This document shows positions 33,300 to 40,845 of a DNA stretch of 64,000 nt, one piece after another (positions within the stretch are counted from its first letter, which is position 1; each line of letters opens with the position of its first letter). Made by a program: the position numbers and the translations under genes. The DNA is from JASHUC01 sp035523875. Its GTDB lineage: Bacteria; Pseudomonadota; Gammaproteobacteria; Steroidobacterales; Steroidobacteraceae. Where the stretch lies: positions 1-64,000 of the forward strand of contig DATKPY010000053.1 of NCBI GenBank assembly GCA_035523875.1, in the 5' to 3' direction. The notes under the pieces were generated by a model. It ran no database searches and was not told where the DNA came from. It worked only from the letters and a program-made list of their open reading frames with translations.

Positions 33300-34166
33300 A
33301 TGGCGAGCGAAACACACCTGAATATTCCCGCGGACGTACCGGCGCAGGTCGGCGCTGCGCTGCGCGAGGACGTGGGGAGCGGCGATGTCACCGCGGCGCT
33401 CGTGCCGGCCGACGAGCGCGTGCGCGCGGAAGTGGTGACGCGCGAGGACGCGGTCATCTGCGGTGTGCCCTGGGTCGCGGAGACCTTCCGCCAGTTGGAT
33501 CCGCGCATGGCGCTCGCGTGGTCGGTCCGCGACGGCGAGCGTGCGCCAGCCGGAGCGGTCGTGCTGCGCCTCGAGGGCCTCGCGCGCCCACTCCTTACCG
33601 GTGAGCGCACCGCTCTTAACTTCCTGCAGCTGCTGTCGGCCACGGCGACCGAAACGCGACGCTTCGTCGAGGCCGTCGCGGGCACCGGTTGCGCGATCCT
33701 CGACACCCGCAAGACGCTTCCGGGTCTGCGCACCGCGCAGAAGTATGCCGTGCGCTGCGGCGGCGCGCGCAATCACCGCATGGGCCTGCACGACATGGTG
33801 CTCGTGAAGGAGAACCACATCGCCGCTGCGGGCTCGATCGGCGCTGCGGTAAGCGCCGCGCGGCGGGTGGCAACCGGCATTCCCGTGGAAGTGGAAGTCG
33901 AGTCGCTCGCCGAACTCGAGGAGGCGCTCGGTGCCCGCGCCGACATCGTGATGCTCGATGACTTCGGCCTCCCCGACATGCGCACTGCCGTCGCGCGCGT
34001 GCGCGCACTCGGCTCGCCGGTGAAGCTCGAGGCCTCCGGAAGCGTGAGCCTCGAGACCGTGCGCGCGATTGCCGCGACCGGTGTCGACTTCATCTCCGTG
34101 GGCGCGCTCACCAAGCACGTGCGCGCGATCGATCTCTCGATGCGCCTTCGGTTCGCGCACGGCTAG
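33300..34166 (+). CDS. nadC: Nicotinate-nucleotide pyrophosphorylase (quinolinate phosphoribosyltransferase)
   Basis: 288 residues from the ATG at 33300, where homology starts (VPAQVGAALREDVGSGDVTA); an ATG at 33249 would add 17 Ala/Arg-rich residues and has AGGGG directly abutting it. The enzyme makes nicotinate mononucleotide from quinolinate and PRPP. Conserved parts are TALNFLQLLSATAT, the quinolinate-binding DTRKTLPGLRTAQKYAVRCG, NHRMGLHDMVLVKENHI, the acidic strand IVMLDDFG, LEASGSVSLE and the phosphate loop DFISVGALTK. Its 3' end overlaps the convergent PspC-domain gene by four bases. Confidence 0.95.
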   Translation: MASETHLNIPADVPAQVGAALREDVGSGDVTAALVPADERVRAEVVTREDAVICGVPWVAETFRQLDPRMALAWSVRDGERAPAGAVVLRLEGLARPLLTGERTALNFLQLLSATATETRRFVEAVAGTGCAILDTRKTLPGLRTAQKYAVRCGGARNHRMGLHDMVLVKENHIAAAGSIGAAVSAARRVATGIPVEVEVESLAELEEALGARADIVMLDDFGLPDMRTAVARVRALGSPVKLEASGSVSLETVRAIAATGVDFISVGALTKHVRAIDLSMRLRFAHG

Positions 34167-35320
34167 ATACTCGCACCGGCCGGGGCGCTCCCGCCGTGCT
34201 GCGCACCGAGATGCTGCAGAGCCATGGCGAGCTGATCGAGCCAGTGCTGCACCTCCGGCCAGTGATGCGCGGCGAACCACGCGACCCAGATCAGCAGGCC
34301 CACCCAGACCACCGCGCCCCAAAGCCCGACCCAGCTCGCCGCGGACGGCCCGTAGTGGCCGAAGTGGTGCGCCGGACGCAGTGGTGAGGCGATGACGGAA
34401 TAGATCAGCACGAGCCCGACGATCCCAACCCAGATCGGCAGATGCCGCGGATAGACCCATCCGAGGATTGCGTGCGAGGCGAGCAGGGAGATGGCCGCGA
34501 GCACGAACGCCGCGAAGATGAGCGCGCCGAGGATCGCGATGAGCGGGCTCATGAGCCCCCCGAGCACGTGCACCGCATGGCCGGCACCTCCCATGCGGCT
34601 CTCCCACGGCGGGATGCCCCCGACCGCGCGTTGGGCGCGCCGCGACGAGCGGGCTTGCGCCCGCCACGCGCGCTGCTGGGATCTCCAGGAGCGCCGCTCC
34701 GCGCGTGAGCGGCGCCGCCACTGCTGGCCGTCCTTGAACTCGGCGTAATGGCGCTTCGCCCGATCGATCAGCTCCTGCGCGGTGAACTGCCAACCGTGCG
34801 CCGCCGCGCGCTGCTCGGAGGTCTCCGCGTAGGGGATCACGAACATCATCACGATGTAGGCGAGAATCCACGCGCCCCAGCTGAGGATCGCGAGGGCGAC
34901 GAAGGCGACGCGCACGATCGTCACATCGACGTCGAAGTACGCGGCGATTCCGTTGCACACGCCGCTCACCATCGCGCCCTCGCGGATCTGGTAGAGCCGA
35001 CGGGACGAATCGCGCGCCCGCGCTCCGCTCGTCTCTCCCGGTGCCGCCGAGCCCTGCGCCTCCTCTCCGCCGTCGACCGGACCCATCTCGCGCAGCACCT
35101 GCTCGATCTCCTCCTCCGTCACCACGCTCTGGTGCGCGCTCAGAAAGCGGCTGCACTTCTCCGCAATCGCTTGCTCGAGATCCGCGAGGATCTCCGCACG
35201 ATCGGGATTGGTGGCGAGGCGGCCCGCGGCGGTGGCGAGATAGGCGCGCAGGGACTCGTAGCCGCCCTGCTCGATCTGGTAGGCGTTGCCATTGAGGCTG
35301 ATCGTCATGACCGGGCGCAT
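34163..35320 (-). CDS. PspC-domain membrane protein
   Basis: 385 residues. The start was placed at the ATG six bases after GGGGAG; another ATG two codons earlier abuts that site. The N-terminal about 80 residues (SLNGNAYQIEQGGYESLRAY, ADLEQAIAEKCSRFL) form a soluble anti-sigma-like lead, then a PspC domain (RLYQIREGAMVSGVCNGIAA, YFDVDVTIVRVAFVALAI, about residues 105-165) with one membrane helix, an Arg/Ser/Gln-rich basic stretch, and three more membrane helices. PspC proteins sense membrane stress. It is the second gene of a PadR-PspC operon, two bases after the PadR stop, and is presumably controlled by that repressor. The PspC-PadR pairing is common in bacteria. Confidence 0.87.
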   Translation of the reverse strand: MRPVMTISLNGNAYQIEQGGYESLRAYLATAAGRLATNPDRAEILADLEQAIAEKCSRFLSAHQSVVTEEEIEQVLREMGPVDGGEEAQGSAAPGETSGARARDSSRRLYQIREGAMVSGVCNGIAAYFDVDVTIVRVAFVALAILSWGAWILAYIVMMFVIPYAETSEQRAAAHGWQFTAQELIDRAKRHYAEFKDGQQWRRRSRAERRSWRSQQRAWRAQARSSRRAQRAVGGIPPWESRMGGAGHAVHVLGGLMSPLIAILGALIFAAFVLAAISLLASHAILGWVYPRHLPIWVGIVGLVLIYSVIASPLRPAHHFGHYGPSAASWVGLWGAVVWVGLLIWVAWFAAHHWPEVQHWLDQLAMALQHLGAQHGGSAPAGASI

Positions 35321-35322
35321 GT

Positions 35323-35646
35323 TCATCTCCCCAGGCCGCGGATCGCCCCATGGAGGGCGTCCCAGTACTCGTTGAGCTCGGCGAGCTGTGCGCGGCCCTT
35401 CGCCGTCAGCTCGTAATACTTGCGGGGCGGCCCGGCGTCGGATTCCTTCCACTCGTAGTCGACGAGACCCTCCCGCCGCAGTCGGCTCAAGAGCGGATAG
35501 AGCGTCCCCTCTTGCGTGGCGAATGGCGTCTCGGCGAGCCGCTTGAGCATGTCGGCGACGTAGAGCTTGTCCGCATCGACGATCTTCAGGACCAGGAACT
35601 CGAGCAGGCCCTTGCGGATGGGACCGAACTTCTCGTTGACCGACAT
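35323..35646 (-). CDS. PadR family transcriptional regulator
   Basis: 107 residues, the short PadR class with a winged helix and one C-terminal dimerisation helix. Visible: FGPIRKGLLEFLVLKIV, YVADMLKRLAETPFATQEGTLYPLLSRLRREGLVDYEW as the winged helix, and PRKYYELTAKGRAQL as the wing and start of the last helix. It probably represses its own operon with the PspC gene. A perfect 9-base dyad lies 46 bases upstream of the start. The known PadR/PspC pairing responds to membrane or lipid-acting stress in several bacteria; the signal here is unknown. Confidence 0.92.
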   Translation of the reverse strand: MSVNEKFGPIRKGLLEFLVLKIVDADKLYVADMLKRLAETPFATQEGTLYPLLSRLRREGLVDYEWKESDAGPPRKYYELTAKGRAQLAELNEYWDALHGAIRGLGR

Positions 35647-35691
35647 GAACCCTGCGATTCAAGACCCGTGCGTTTGGCCCTTGTTCTTAGC

Positions 35692-35717
35692 AGCTACCTT
35701 TCTATCACAAGGTAGCT
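35692..35717. promoter_or_regulatory. Dyad operator upstream of padR-pspC
   Basis: AGCTACCTT (35692-35700) and AAGGTAGCT (35709-35717) form a perfect nine-base inverted repeat around the eight-base spacer TCTATCAC. It is 46 bases before the PadR start, a typical position for autoregulation by PadR proteins, which bind dyads with about 8-10-base spacers. Confidence 0.65.
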
Positions 35718-35734
35718 TGGCATGCAAGGCCTCG

Positions 35735-35783
35735 GACGGCGCTGCGGGGATGGGGCAGGCGCCTTGCTCCCCGCAGCGCCGTC
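35735..35783 (-). terminator. Perfect 16-bp stem-loop after the GGDEF-EAL gene
   Basis: GACGGCGCTGCGGGGA (35735-35750) pairs fully with TCCCCGCAGCGCCGTC (35768-35783); the 17-base loop contains a further self-complementary GGCGCC. It begins eight bases after the stop of the GGDEF-EAL gene in the direction of transcription and precedes the padR operator region, so it is a likely terminator that insulates the two units. No T-run follows. Confidence 0.6.
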
Positions 35784-35791
35784 TGAGGATT

Positions 35792-38467
35792 TCAGGCGAC
35801 GGCGGACTTGAGCACGCGCTGAGGCTGGGCGACGCCGTAGCCCTGTGCGTAGTCGACACCGAGGCTCGTCAGCATCTGGATGATCTCGGCATTCTCGGCG
35901 AACTCGGCCACGGTCTGCTTGCCCGTGAGATGTCCGATCTCGTTGATCGAGCGGACCATCTCGCGGTCGATCGGGTCGCGCAGGATCTCGCGCACGAAGC
36001 TGCCGTCGATTTTCAGGTAATCGACCGGGAAGTGCTTGAGATAGCCGAACGAGGAGAGGCCGCGGCCGAAGTCATCGAGCGCGAACTTGCAGCCGAGCTC
36101 CTTCAACGCCTGGATGAAGCGGTTGGCCTGCGCGATGGAGTTGACCGCCGCCGTCTCGGTGATCTCGAAGCAGATCTTGGAGGCGTCGATCCCGCTTCTG
36201 TGGAACTGATCGATGACGAAGGGCAGGAACTTATCGTCGCCCAGGCTGTGACCCGAGAGGTTGATCGAGCAGAGCTTCAGCCGCTCGCGCTCATCGGCCT
36301 CGGAGACGAGCCAGCGGAAGGCGTTCTCGATCACCCAGCGGTCGATCGCCGGCGCGATCCCGTAGCGCTCGGCGGCGGCGATGAAGTTGTCCGGCGAGAC
36401 GATGCGGCCGTTCTCATCGCGCAGCCGCAGCAGCAGCTCGTAGTGCGCACCGGGCTCCACGCGCTGCAGCGGCTGAATCTGCATGCGGAAGAGCTCGAAG
36501 CGGCCTTCCTCGAGCGCGGCGTTGATCCGCGCCGCCCACTGCATCTCGCGCCGGCGGCGCATGAGCTCCACGTCGTTCTCGGCGAAACTGTGCACCCGGT
36601 TGCGCCCGCCCTCCTTCGCCGCCCCGCAGGCGCTGTCGGCGGCGGAGAGCACCGAGGCCACATCCTCGTTGTCGGCGGTGATCGGCACCACCCCGATGCT
36701 CGCCCCGAGCCGGAAGACGCGATCTTCCCAGCTGAAGCGGAAGTTGCGCACGGCCTCGCGCAGCTGCTCGGCGGTGCGCATCGCCTCATCGAGCGAGCAG
36801 CTCTCGAGGAGAATTCCGAACTCGTCCCCGCCCAAGCGCGAGAGCGTATCGCGCCAGCGCACCTTGCTCTTGAGCAGCGCGCCTACCTGGCCGAGCAGCG
36901 CATCGCCCGCGCTGTGTCCGCACGTATCGTTGATGATCTTGAACTGATCGAGATCGAGGTAGCACAGTGCGTAGGAGGCCTCGCGCGCCTTCGCGCTCTT
37001 CAGCGCCCGCTCCAGGCGGCTCTCGAACTCGCGCCGGTTGACGAGCCCGGTGAGCAGGTCGTGGCTCGCGTGATAGGAGAGCCGACGATTGAGCTCGCGC
37101 GATTCGCTCACGTCGTGGAACACGAGCACGCCGCCCGCGACGTGGCCCTGTCCATCGCGGATCGGCGCCGCCGTGCTCTCGACGTAGAGCTCGTTGCCGT
37201 CGCGACGGATGAGAAGCGTCGGTCGCACGGACTTGATCGGTCGCAGGCGCCGGATCGACACCGTGAGGGGATTCTCGAGCGGCTCGCAAGTCTCCTCGTG
37301 GAACGCGCGGAAGATCTCCTCCACCGGCCGCCCCATTGCATCCTCGAGCCGCCACCCGGTGAGCTCCTCGGCGACCGGATTGATGTAGTCGATGACGGAG
37401 CTCGCGTTCGTGGTAATGACTCCATCGCCGATCGACTGCAGCGTGATCTGCGCGCTTTCCTTCTCGCGAAAGAGCGCCTCCTCGTAGATCTTCCGCTCGG
37501 TGATGTCGAGCTCGACGCCCACGAGCCGCAGCAGCCGCCCGTGAGCATCCACGCGCGCCTTGGCGCGGCTCATGACCCAGCGCCACTCGCCGCTGCGGTG
37601 GCGCATGCGGTGCACGCTCTCGAAGATCGGCGTCTTGCCGGCGACGTGATCGCGGATGGCCGCCTGCACGCGCGAGGTGTCGTCCGGATGCACCAGATTG
37701 CGCCAGTCGGGAGAGTCGCGGATCTCCTCGTCCGCGTACCCGAGCATCGCCTTCCAGCGCGGGGAGAAATAGACCTCGTTGCTTTCCACGTCGAAGTCCC
37801 ACAGCCCGTCGTTCGCCGCGCCCTGCGAGAGGCTCACGCGCTCCTCGAGCTTGCCCAAGCGGTGCTCGAGGCGCAGCCGCTCGAGCGCCGTCGCGAGGCT
37901 CGCGCCGAGAAGCTTCAGGAGCAGCTGCAGATTCACGTCCCACGGACCCCGTGGCAGGCCGTGGGCGAGTGCGAGGATTCCGGCGGGCTCGTTCTGAACC
38001 CGGAACGCGACAAGCAGGACCGAGCCCAGATGCAGCGCCGCGAAGCGCTGCGCCTCCGCGAGCTGCTCGCGCCGCGCGGCGGCCGTGTCGCGCAGCTCCG
38101 TGAGCCGCAGGTGCTCCAGACGCGATTCGAGCCACGGGTAGCGCGAGAGCGGCTCGCCCTTGAGGTCCTCCGGCTGCACCGCCGCGAGCCCGCGCCGCGC
38201 GACGTGCACCTCGGTAAAGCGGCGATCGGCGCCGATCAGGGCGACGAAGGCGCAATCGCTCGCGGTGATCTCAGCGAGGATCTCGAGGTTGCTCTTGATG
38301 CAGTCATCGACGGCGTCGCGCCGCATGTTCTGCAGATCGACGGCGATCTTGGTGCAAGCGACATCCACGCCGAGCACCGGTGCAATGGGACGACCGGTCC
38401 AGGCATCGGACGTGAGCACGTCCGAGGCGGTGAGCTCCGCAGTCGTATCCGCCGGCTGGCTCGACAT
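35792..38467 (-). CDS. GAF/PAS/PAS-GGDEF-EAL cyclic-di-GMP signalling protein
   Basis: 891 residues from the ATG at 38467, with GGAGAGGA upstream (a TTG ten codons earlier is less likely). Order: GAF-like domain (about 30-200), first PAS with PAC (about 215-330, ends VELDITERK), second PAS (about 345-460), GGDEF (about 470-630) and EAL (about 640-885). The GGDEF motif LGGDEFG is intact, with no clear RxxD inhibitory site. The EAL motif reads ELL (HYELLLRL), but the other expected residues remain: INLSG, FEITET, LDDFG, LKIDGSF and YAQGYG. It could therefore make or break cyclic di-GMP or do both. The nearby PilT pair and HEAT kinase are 20 kb away, so no functional link is claimed. No membrane helix is seen. 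Confidence 0.93.
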   Translation of the reverse strand: MSSQPADTTAELTASDVLTSDAWTGRPIAPVLGVDVACTKIAVDLQNMRRDAVDDCIKSNLEILAEITASDCAFVALIGADRRFTEVHVARRGLAAVQPEDLKGEPLSRYPWLESRLEHLRLTELRDTAAARREQLAEAQRFAALHLGSVLLVAFRVQNEPAGILALAHGLPRGPWDVNLQLLLKLLGASLATALERLRLEHRLGKLEERVSLSQGAANDGLWDFDVESNEVYFSPRWKAMLGYADEEIRDSPDWRNLVHPDDTSRVQAAIRDHVAGKTPIFESVHRMRHRSGEWRWVMSRAKARVDAHGRLLRLVGVELDITERKIYEEALFREKESAQITLQSIGDGVITTNASSVIDYINPVAEELTGWRLEDAMGRPVEEIFRAFHEETCEPLENPLTVSIRRLRPIKSVRPTLLIRRDGNELYVESTAAPIRDGQGHVAGGVLVFHDVSESRELNRRLSYHASHDLLTGLVNRREFESRLERALKSAKAREASYALCYLDLDQFKIINDTCGHSAGDALLGQVGALLKSKVRWRDTLSRLGGDEFGILLESCSLDEAMRTAEQLREAVRNFRFSWEDRVFRLGASIGVVPITADNEDVASVLSAADSACGAAKEGGRNRVHSFAENDVELMRRRREMQWAARINAALEEGRFELFRMQIQPLQRVEPGAHYELLLRLRDENGRIVSPDNFIAAAERYGIAPAIDRWVIENAFRWLVSEADERERLKLCSINLSGHSLGDDKFLPFVIDQFHRSGIDASKICFEITETAAVNSIAQANRFIQALKELGCKFALDDFGRGLSSFGYLKHFPVDYLKIDGSFVREILRDPIDREMVRSINEIGHLTGKQTVAEFAENAEIIQMLTSLGVDYAQGYGVAQPQRVLKSAVA

Positions 38468-38680
38468 CGCGCGCCGTCCTCTCCCTAACGGGATCAAGGA
38501 TTTAACTGTCGCAGATCCGATGCACCGCCGCAGCGAAGTGCGTCATGACCCCGCACCGGACCCCGCACCGGTGCGCGTTCTGCCGCCATCCGATCGTCAC
38601 CAGCGTGACGGTGGCTTGCGCTCGATTCTCGCACACCGTTTTAGGAATACAAGCTAAATGGCTGTACGAACAGGGTTTTG

Positions 38681-39439
38681 CTACTTTACAGAATCCATGG
38701 GCGTCGCGAGCGCCGCGCGCGCAACGCGATAGAGCCGCTTGAGCTCCTCCTGCATCCCGATTTGCAGCCGCTCGAGGGAAGTGGCGTCAGTGACGCGCGG
38801 AACGTAACGCGGCGCGCCGATCGCAATCGCGACGCGGGCGAACGGCGCGGGGATCACGAACCGGTCCCACTTGACGAGCCAGGCGCGGGAGGCAGCGTAC
38901 GCCATCGGCAAGATGGGCCGCCCCGACATCTGCGCGAGCAGGATCGCGCCCGGCTTGAATTTGAAGCGGGGGCCGCGCGGGCCGTCCGGAGTGATGACCG
39001 GCGAGACGTTGTCCTTGACGAGCGCTTGGTAGTAGTCCCTGAGCGCACGGGCGCCCGTATGGCTCGAGGAGCCGCGGATCACCGCGCCGCCGAGCCGCCT
39101 CACCATCATCGCGCCGAGCTCCCCGTCGACCGAGGGACTGATGAGCCAGCCCACGCGAAGTCCGCGAGGCCGCTCGGCGAGCAGGAATTTCGCGCACCAG
39201 AGCTGATGCTGGTGCCAGTAGCAGGGAATGAGCGATGGCGCGCGCGCGAGCGCAGAGGCCAGGTGCTCGGTCCCCTCGATGCGCACCAGGCGGGTGAGGC
39301 CCAAGTACCCCCGCACGAGCGCGAGAGCGAGCGGGACGGCGAGCCCGTAGAGCGCACGGCGGGCGCGCGTCATGCGCCGCGCCGAGCGCGTCTGCGTTCG
39401 ATACAGCGTGTTGCGCAGCTCGCTGTCCGGATCGCTCAC
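38681..39439 (-). CDS. Lysophospholipid acyltransferase family protein (DUF374)
   Basis: 252 residues. A hydrophobic N-terminal segment (ALYGLAVPLALALVRGYLGL) anchors it to the membrane. The DUF374 pattern follows: the Trp-His of ACYWHQHQ region (PCYWHQHQLWCAKF), SPSVDGELGAMMVRRLG, GSSSHTGARALRDY, and the PDGPRGPRFKFKPGAILLAQ phosphate-binding segment. These enzymes transfer acyl chains onto lipid or lipopolysaccharide precursors, and the exact acceptor is unknown. It is divergent from the P450 gene with a 95-base gap, and upstream of its 3' end lie about 210 bases up to the GGDEF-EAL start without a gene. Its place next to P450, FAAL and an LpxL-like gene suggests a lipid-modification role. 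Confidence 0.85.
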   Translation of the reverse strand: MSDPDSELRNTLYRTQTRSARRMTRARRALYGLAVPLALALVRGYLGLTRLVRIEGTEHLASALARAPSLIPCYWHQHQLWCAKFLLAERPRGLRVGWLISPSVDGELGAMMVRRLGGAVIRGSSSHTGARALRDYYQALVKDNVSPVITPDGPRGPRFKFKPGAILLAQMSGRPILPMAYAASRAWLVKWDRFVIPAPFARVAIAIGAPRYVPRVTDATSLERLQIGMQEELKRLYRVARAALATPMDSVK

Positions 39440-39534
39440 GGCGGAGCCTCCGCGCCACGACGGCAGGGGACCGGGCAGTGGCGCTTCCGGTAAGATGACC
39501 GCATTCGCGAGATCGTCCCCTCAAGTGAGTTCAT

Positions 39535-40845
39535 GTGACCGCGACCGAATCGGCCGAGCACCTGCCGCCGCAGGCCGAGACGCAGTTCGACATCGGTTCC
39601 ACCGAGGATTCCCTCGAGCGGATGTGCGAGCTCTTCTTGGGCCTCGGGGACCTCTACCGCGTCTACGCCCCCGCCCGCCGGTCCTACACCTACGTCACGA
39701 GCCATCCCGAGGCCGTCAAGCGGGTGCTGGTCGCCAATCACCGCAACTATACCAAGGGGATCGGGCTCGACCGCGTGCGGATCCTCCTCGGCAACGGCAT
39801 CATGACGAGCGAGGGGGAGCTGTGGAAGCGCCAGCGCTACATGATGCAGCCGCTCTTCCACCGGCGCGTGATCACCGGGTTCGCCCAAGTCATCGACCAG
39901 GCGAACGAGCGCTTCCTCGCGCGCTGGGAGGAGCTCTACCGGCGCGGGGAGCTCGTGAACCTCACCGACGAGATGAGCGAGCTCACCCTCGACATCGTGC
40001 TGCGCTCGATATTCGGGCGCGACCTCGAGCGGCTCGCGCGCGAGCTCGGCGGCAATCCCTTCGACGTGGTCACGCGCGAGCAGGCGCGGAACCTGCAATT
40101 CGCATACAAGTTCCGCTCCCTCGCGCGGCTGGTGGGCGGGCTCATCCGCCGTCGCGTGAGCGAGCCGGAGGAGCACTTCGACTACGTCGCGATGCTCATG
40201 AGCGCCCGCGACAAGGACAGCGGCGAAGCGATGGCGGAGCGCCAGCTGATCGATGAGATCATGACTCTGGTGGTCGCCGGGCACGAGACCACCGCGAGCG
40301 GGCTCAACTGGACGTGGTACTTGCTCTCCCAGCACCCCGAGGCCGATGCCAAGCTCCATCGCGAGCTCGCGGGCGCGCCCGAGCTCACCGCGCCGAGCCT
40401 CGCGCAGATGGAATCGCTCCCGTATGCGCAGCAGGTGCTGAGCGAGGCCTTGCGGCTCTATCCGCCCGGATGGCTGCTCTCGCGCCGCGCGATCGGACCC
40501 GACGTGCTCGCGGGGTACGACGTGCCAGCGGGGGCGGATGTGCTCCTGTGCCTGTATCTGCTGCACCGGCACCCGCAGTACTGGCACGATCCCGACGCCT
40601 TCCACCCGGAGCGCTTCGCCCCCGAGCACGAGGCCGAGCGCCCGCGCTTCGCCTACATGCCCTTCGCGGCGGGTCCCCGGCACTGCATCGGTGAGACGTT
40701 CGCCCTTTACGAAATGCTCATGCACCTGTACAAGGTCGCCCGCCGCTTCCGTCTCGTGTACGAGTCGGACGAGCCGATCGAGCTCGAGGCACAGATCAAC
40801 CTGCGCACCCGCAAGCCGCTGTACATGAGGCTGGAACGCCGCTGA
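39535..40845 (+). CDS. Cytochrome P450
   Basis: 436 residues from a GTG start with AAGTGAG upstream. It lacks a membrane anchor, so it should be a soluble bacterial P450 that needs separate redox partners; none is nearby. All core motifs are visible: the I-helix oxygen-activation site VVAGHETTASG, the K-helix ExxR in SEALRLYPP, the meander PDAFHPERFAP, and the heme loop FAAGPRHCIGE with the axial Cys near residue 384. The pattern is close to the CYP4/CYP102-like group that often hydroxylates fatty chains, but the substrate is not proven. The stop overlaps the start of the FAAL-carrier gene (TGATG), giving tight coupling. An acyl chain bound to the carrier domain is a plausible substrate (inference). 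Confidence 0.93.
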   Translation: MTATESAEHLPPQAETQFDIGSTEDSLERMCELFLGLGDLYRVYAPARRSYTYVTSHPEAVKRVLVANHRNYTKGIGLDRVRILLGNGIMTSEGELWKRQRYMMQPLFHRRVITGFAQVIDQANERFLARWEELYRRGELVNLTDEMSELTLDIVLRSIFGRDLERLARELGGNPFDVVTREQARNLQFAYKFRSLARLVGGLIRRRVSEPEEHFDYVAMLMSARDKDSGEAMAERQLIDEIMTLVVAGHETTASGLNWTWYLLSQHPEADAKLHRELAGAPELTAPSLAQMESLPYAQQVLSEALRLYPPGWLLSRRAIGPDVLAGYDVPAGADVLLCLYLLHRHPQYWHDPDAFHPERFAPEHEAERPRFAYMPFAAGPRHCIGETFALYEMLMHLYKVARRFRLVYESDEPIELEAQINLRTRKPLYMRLERR

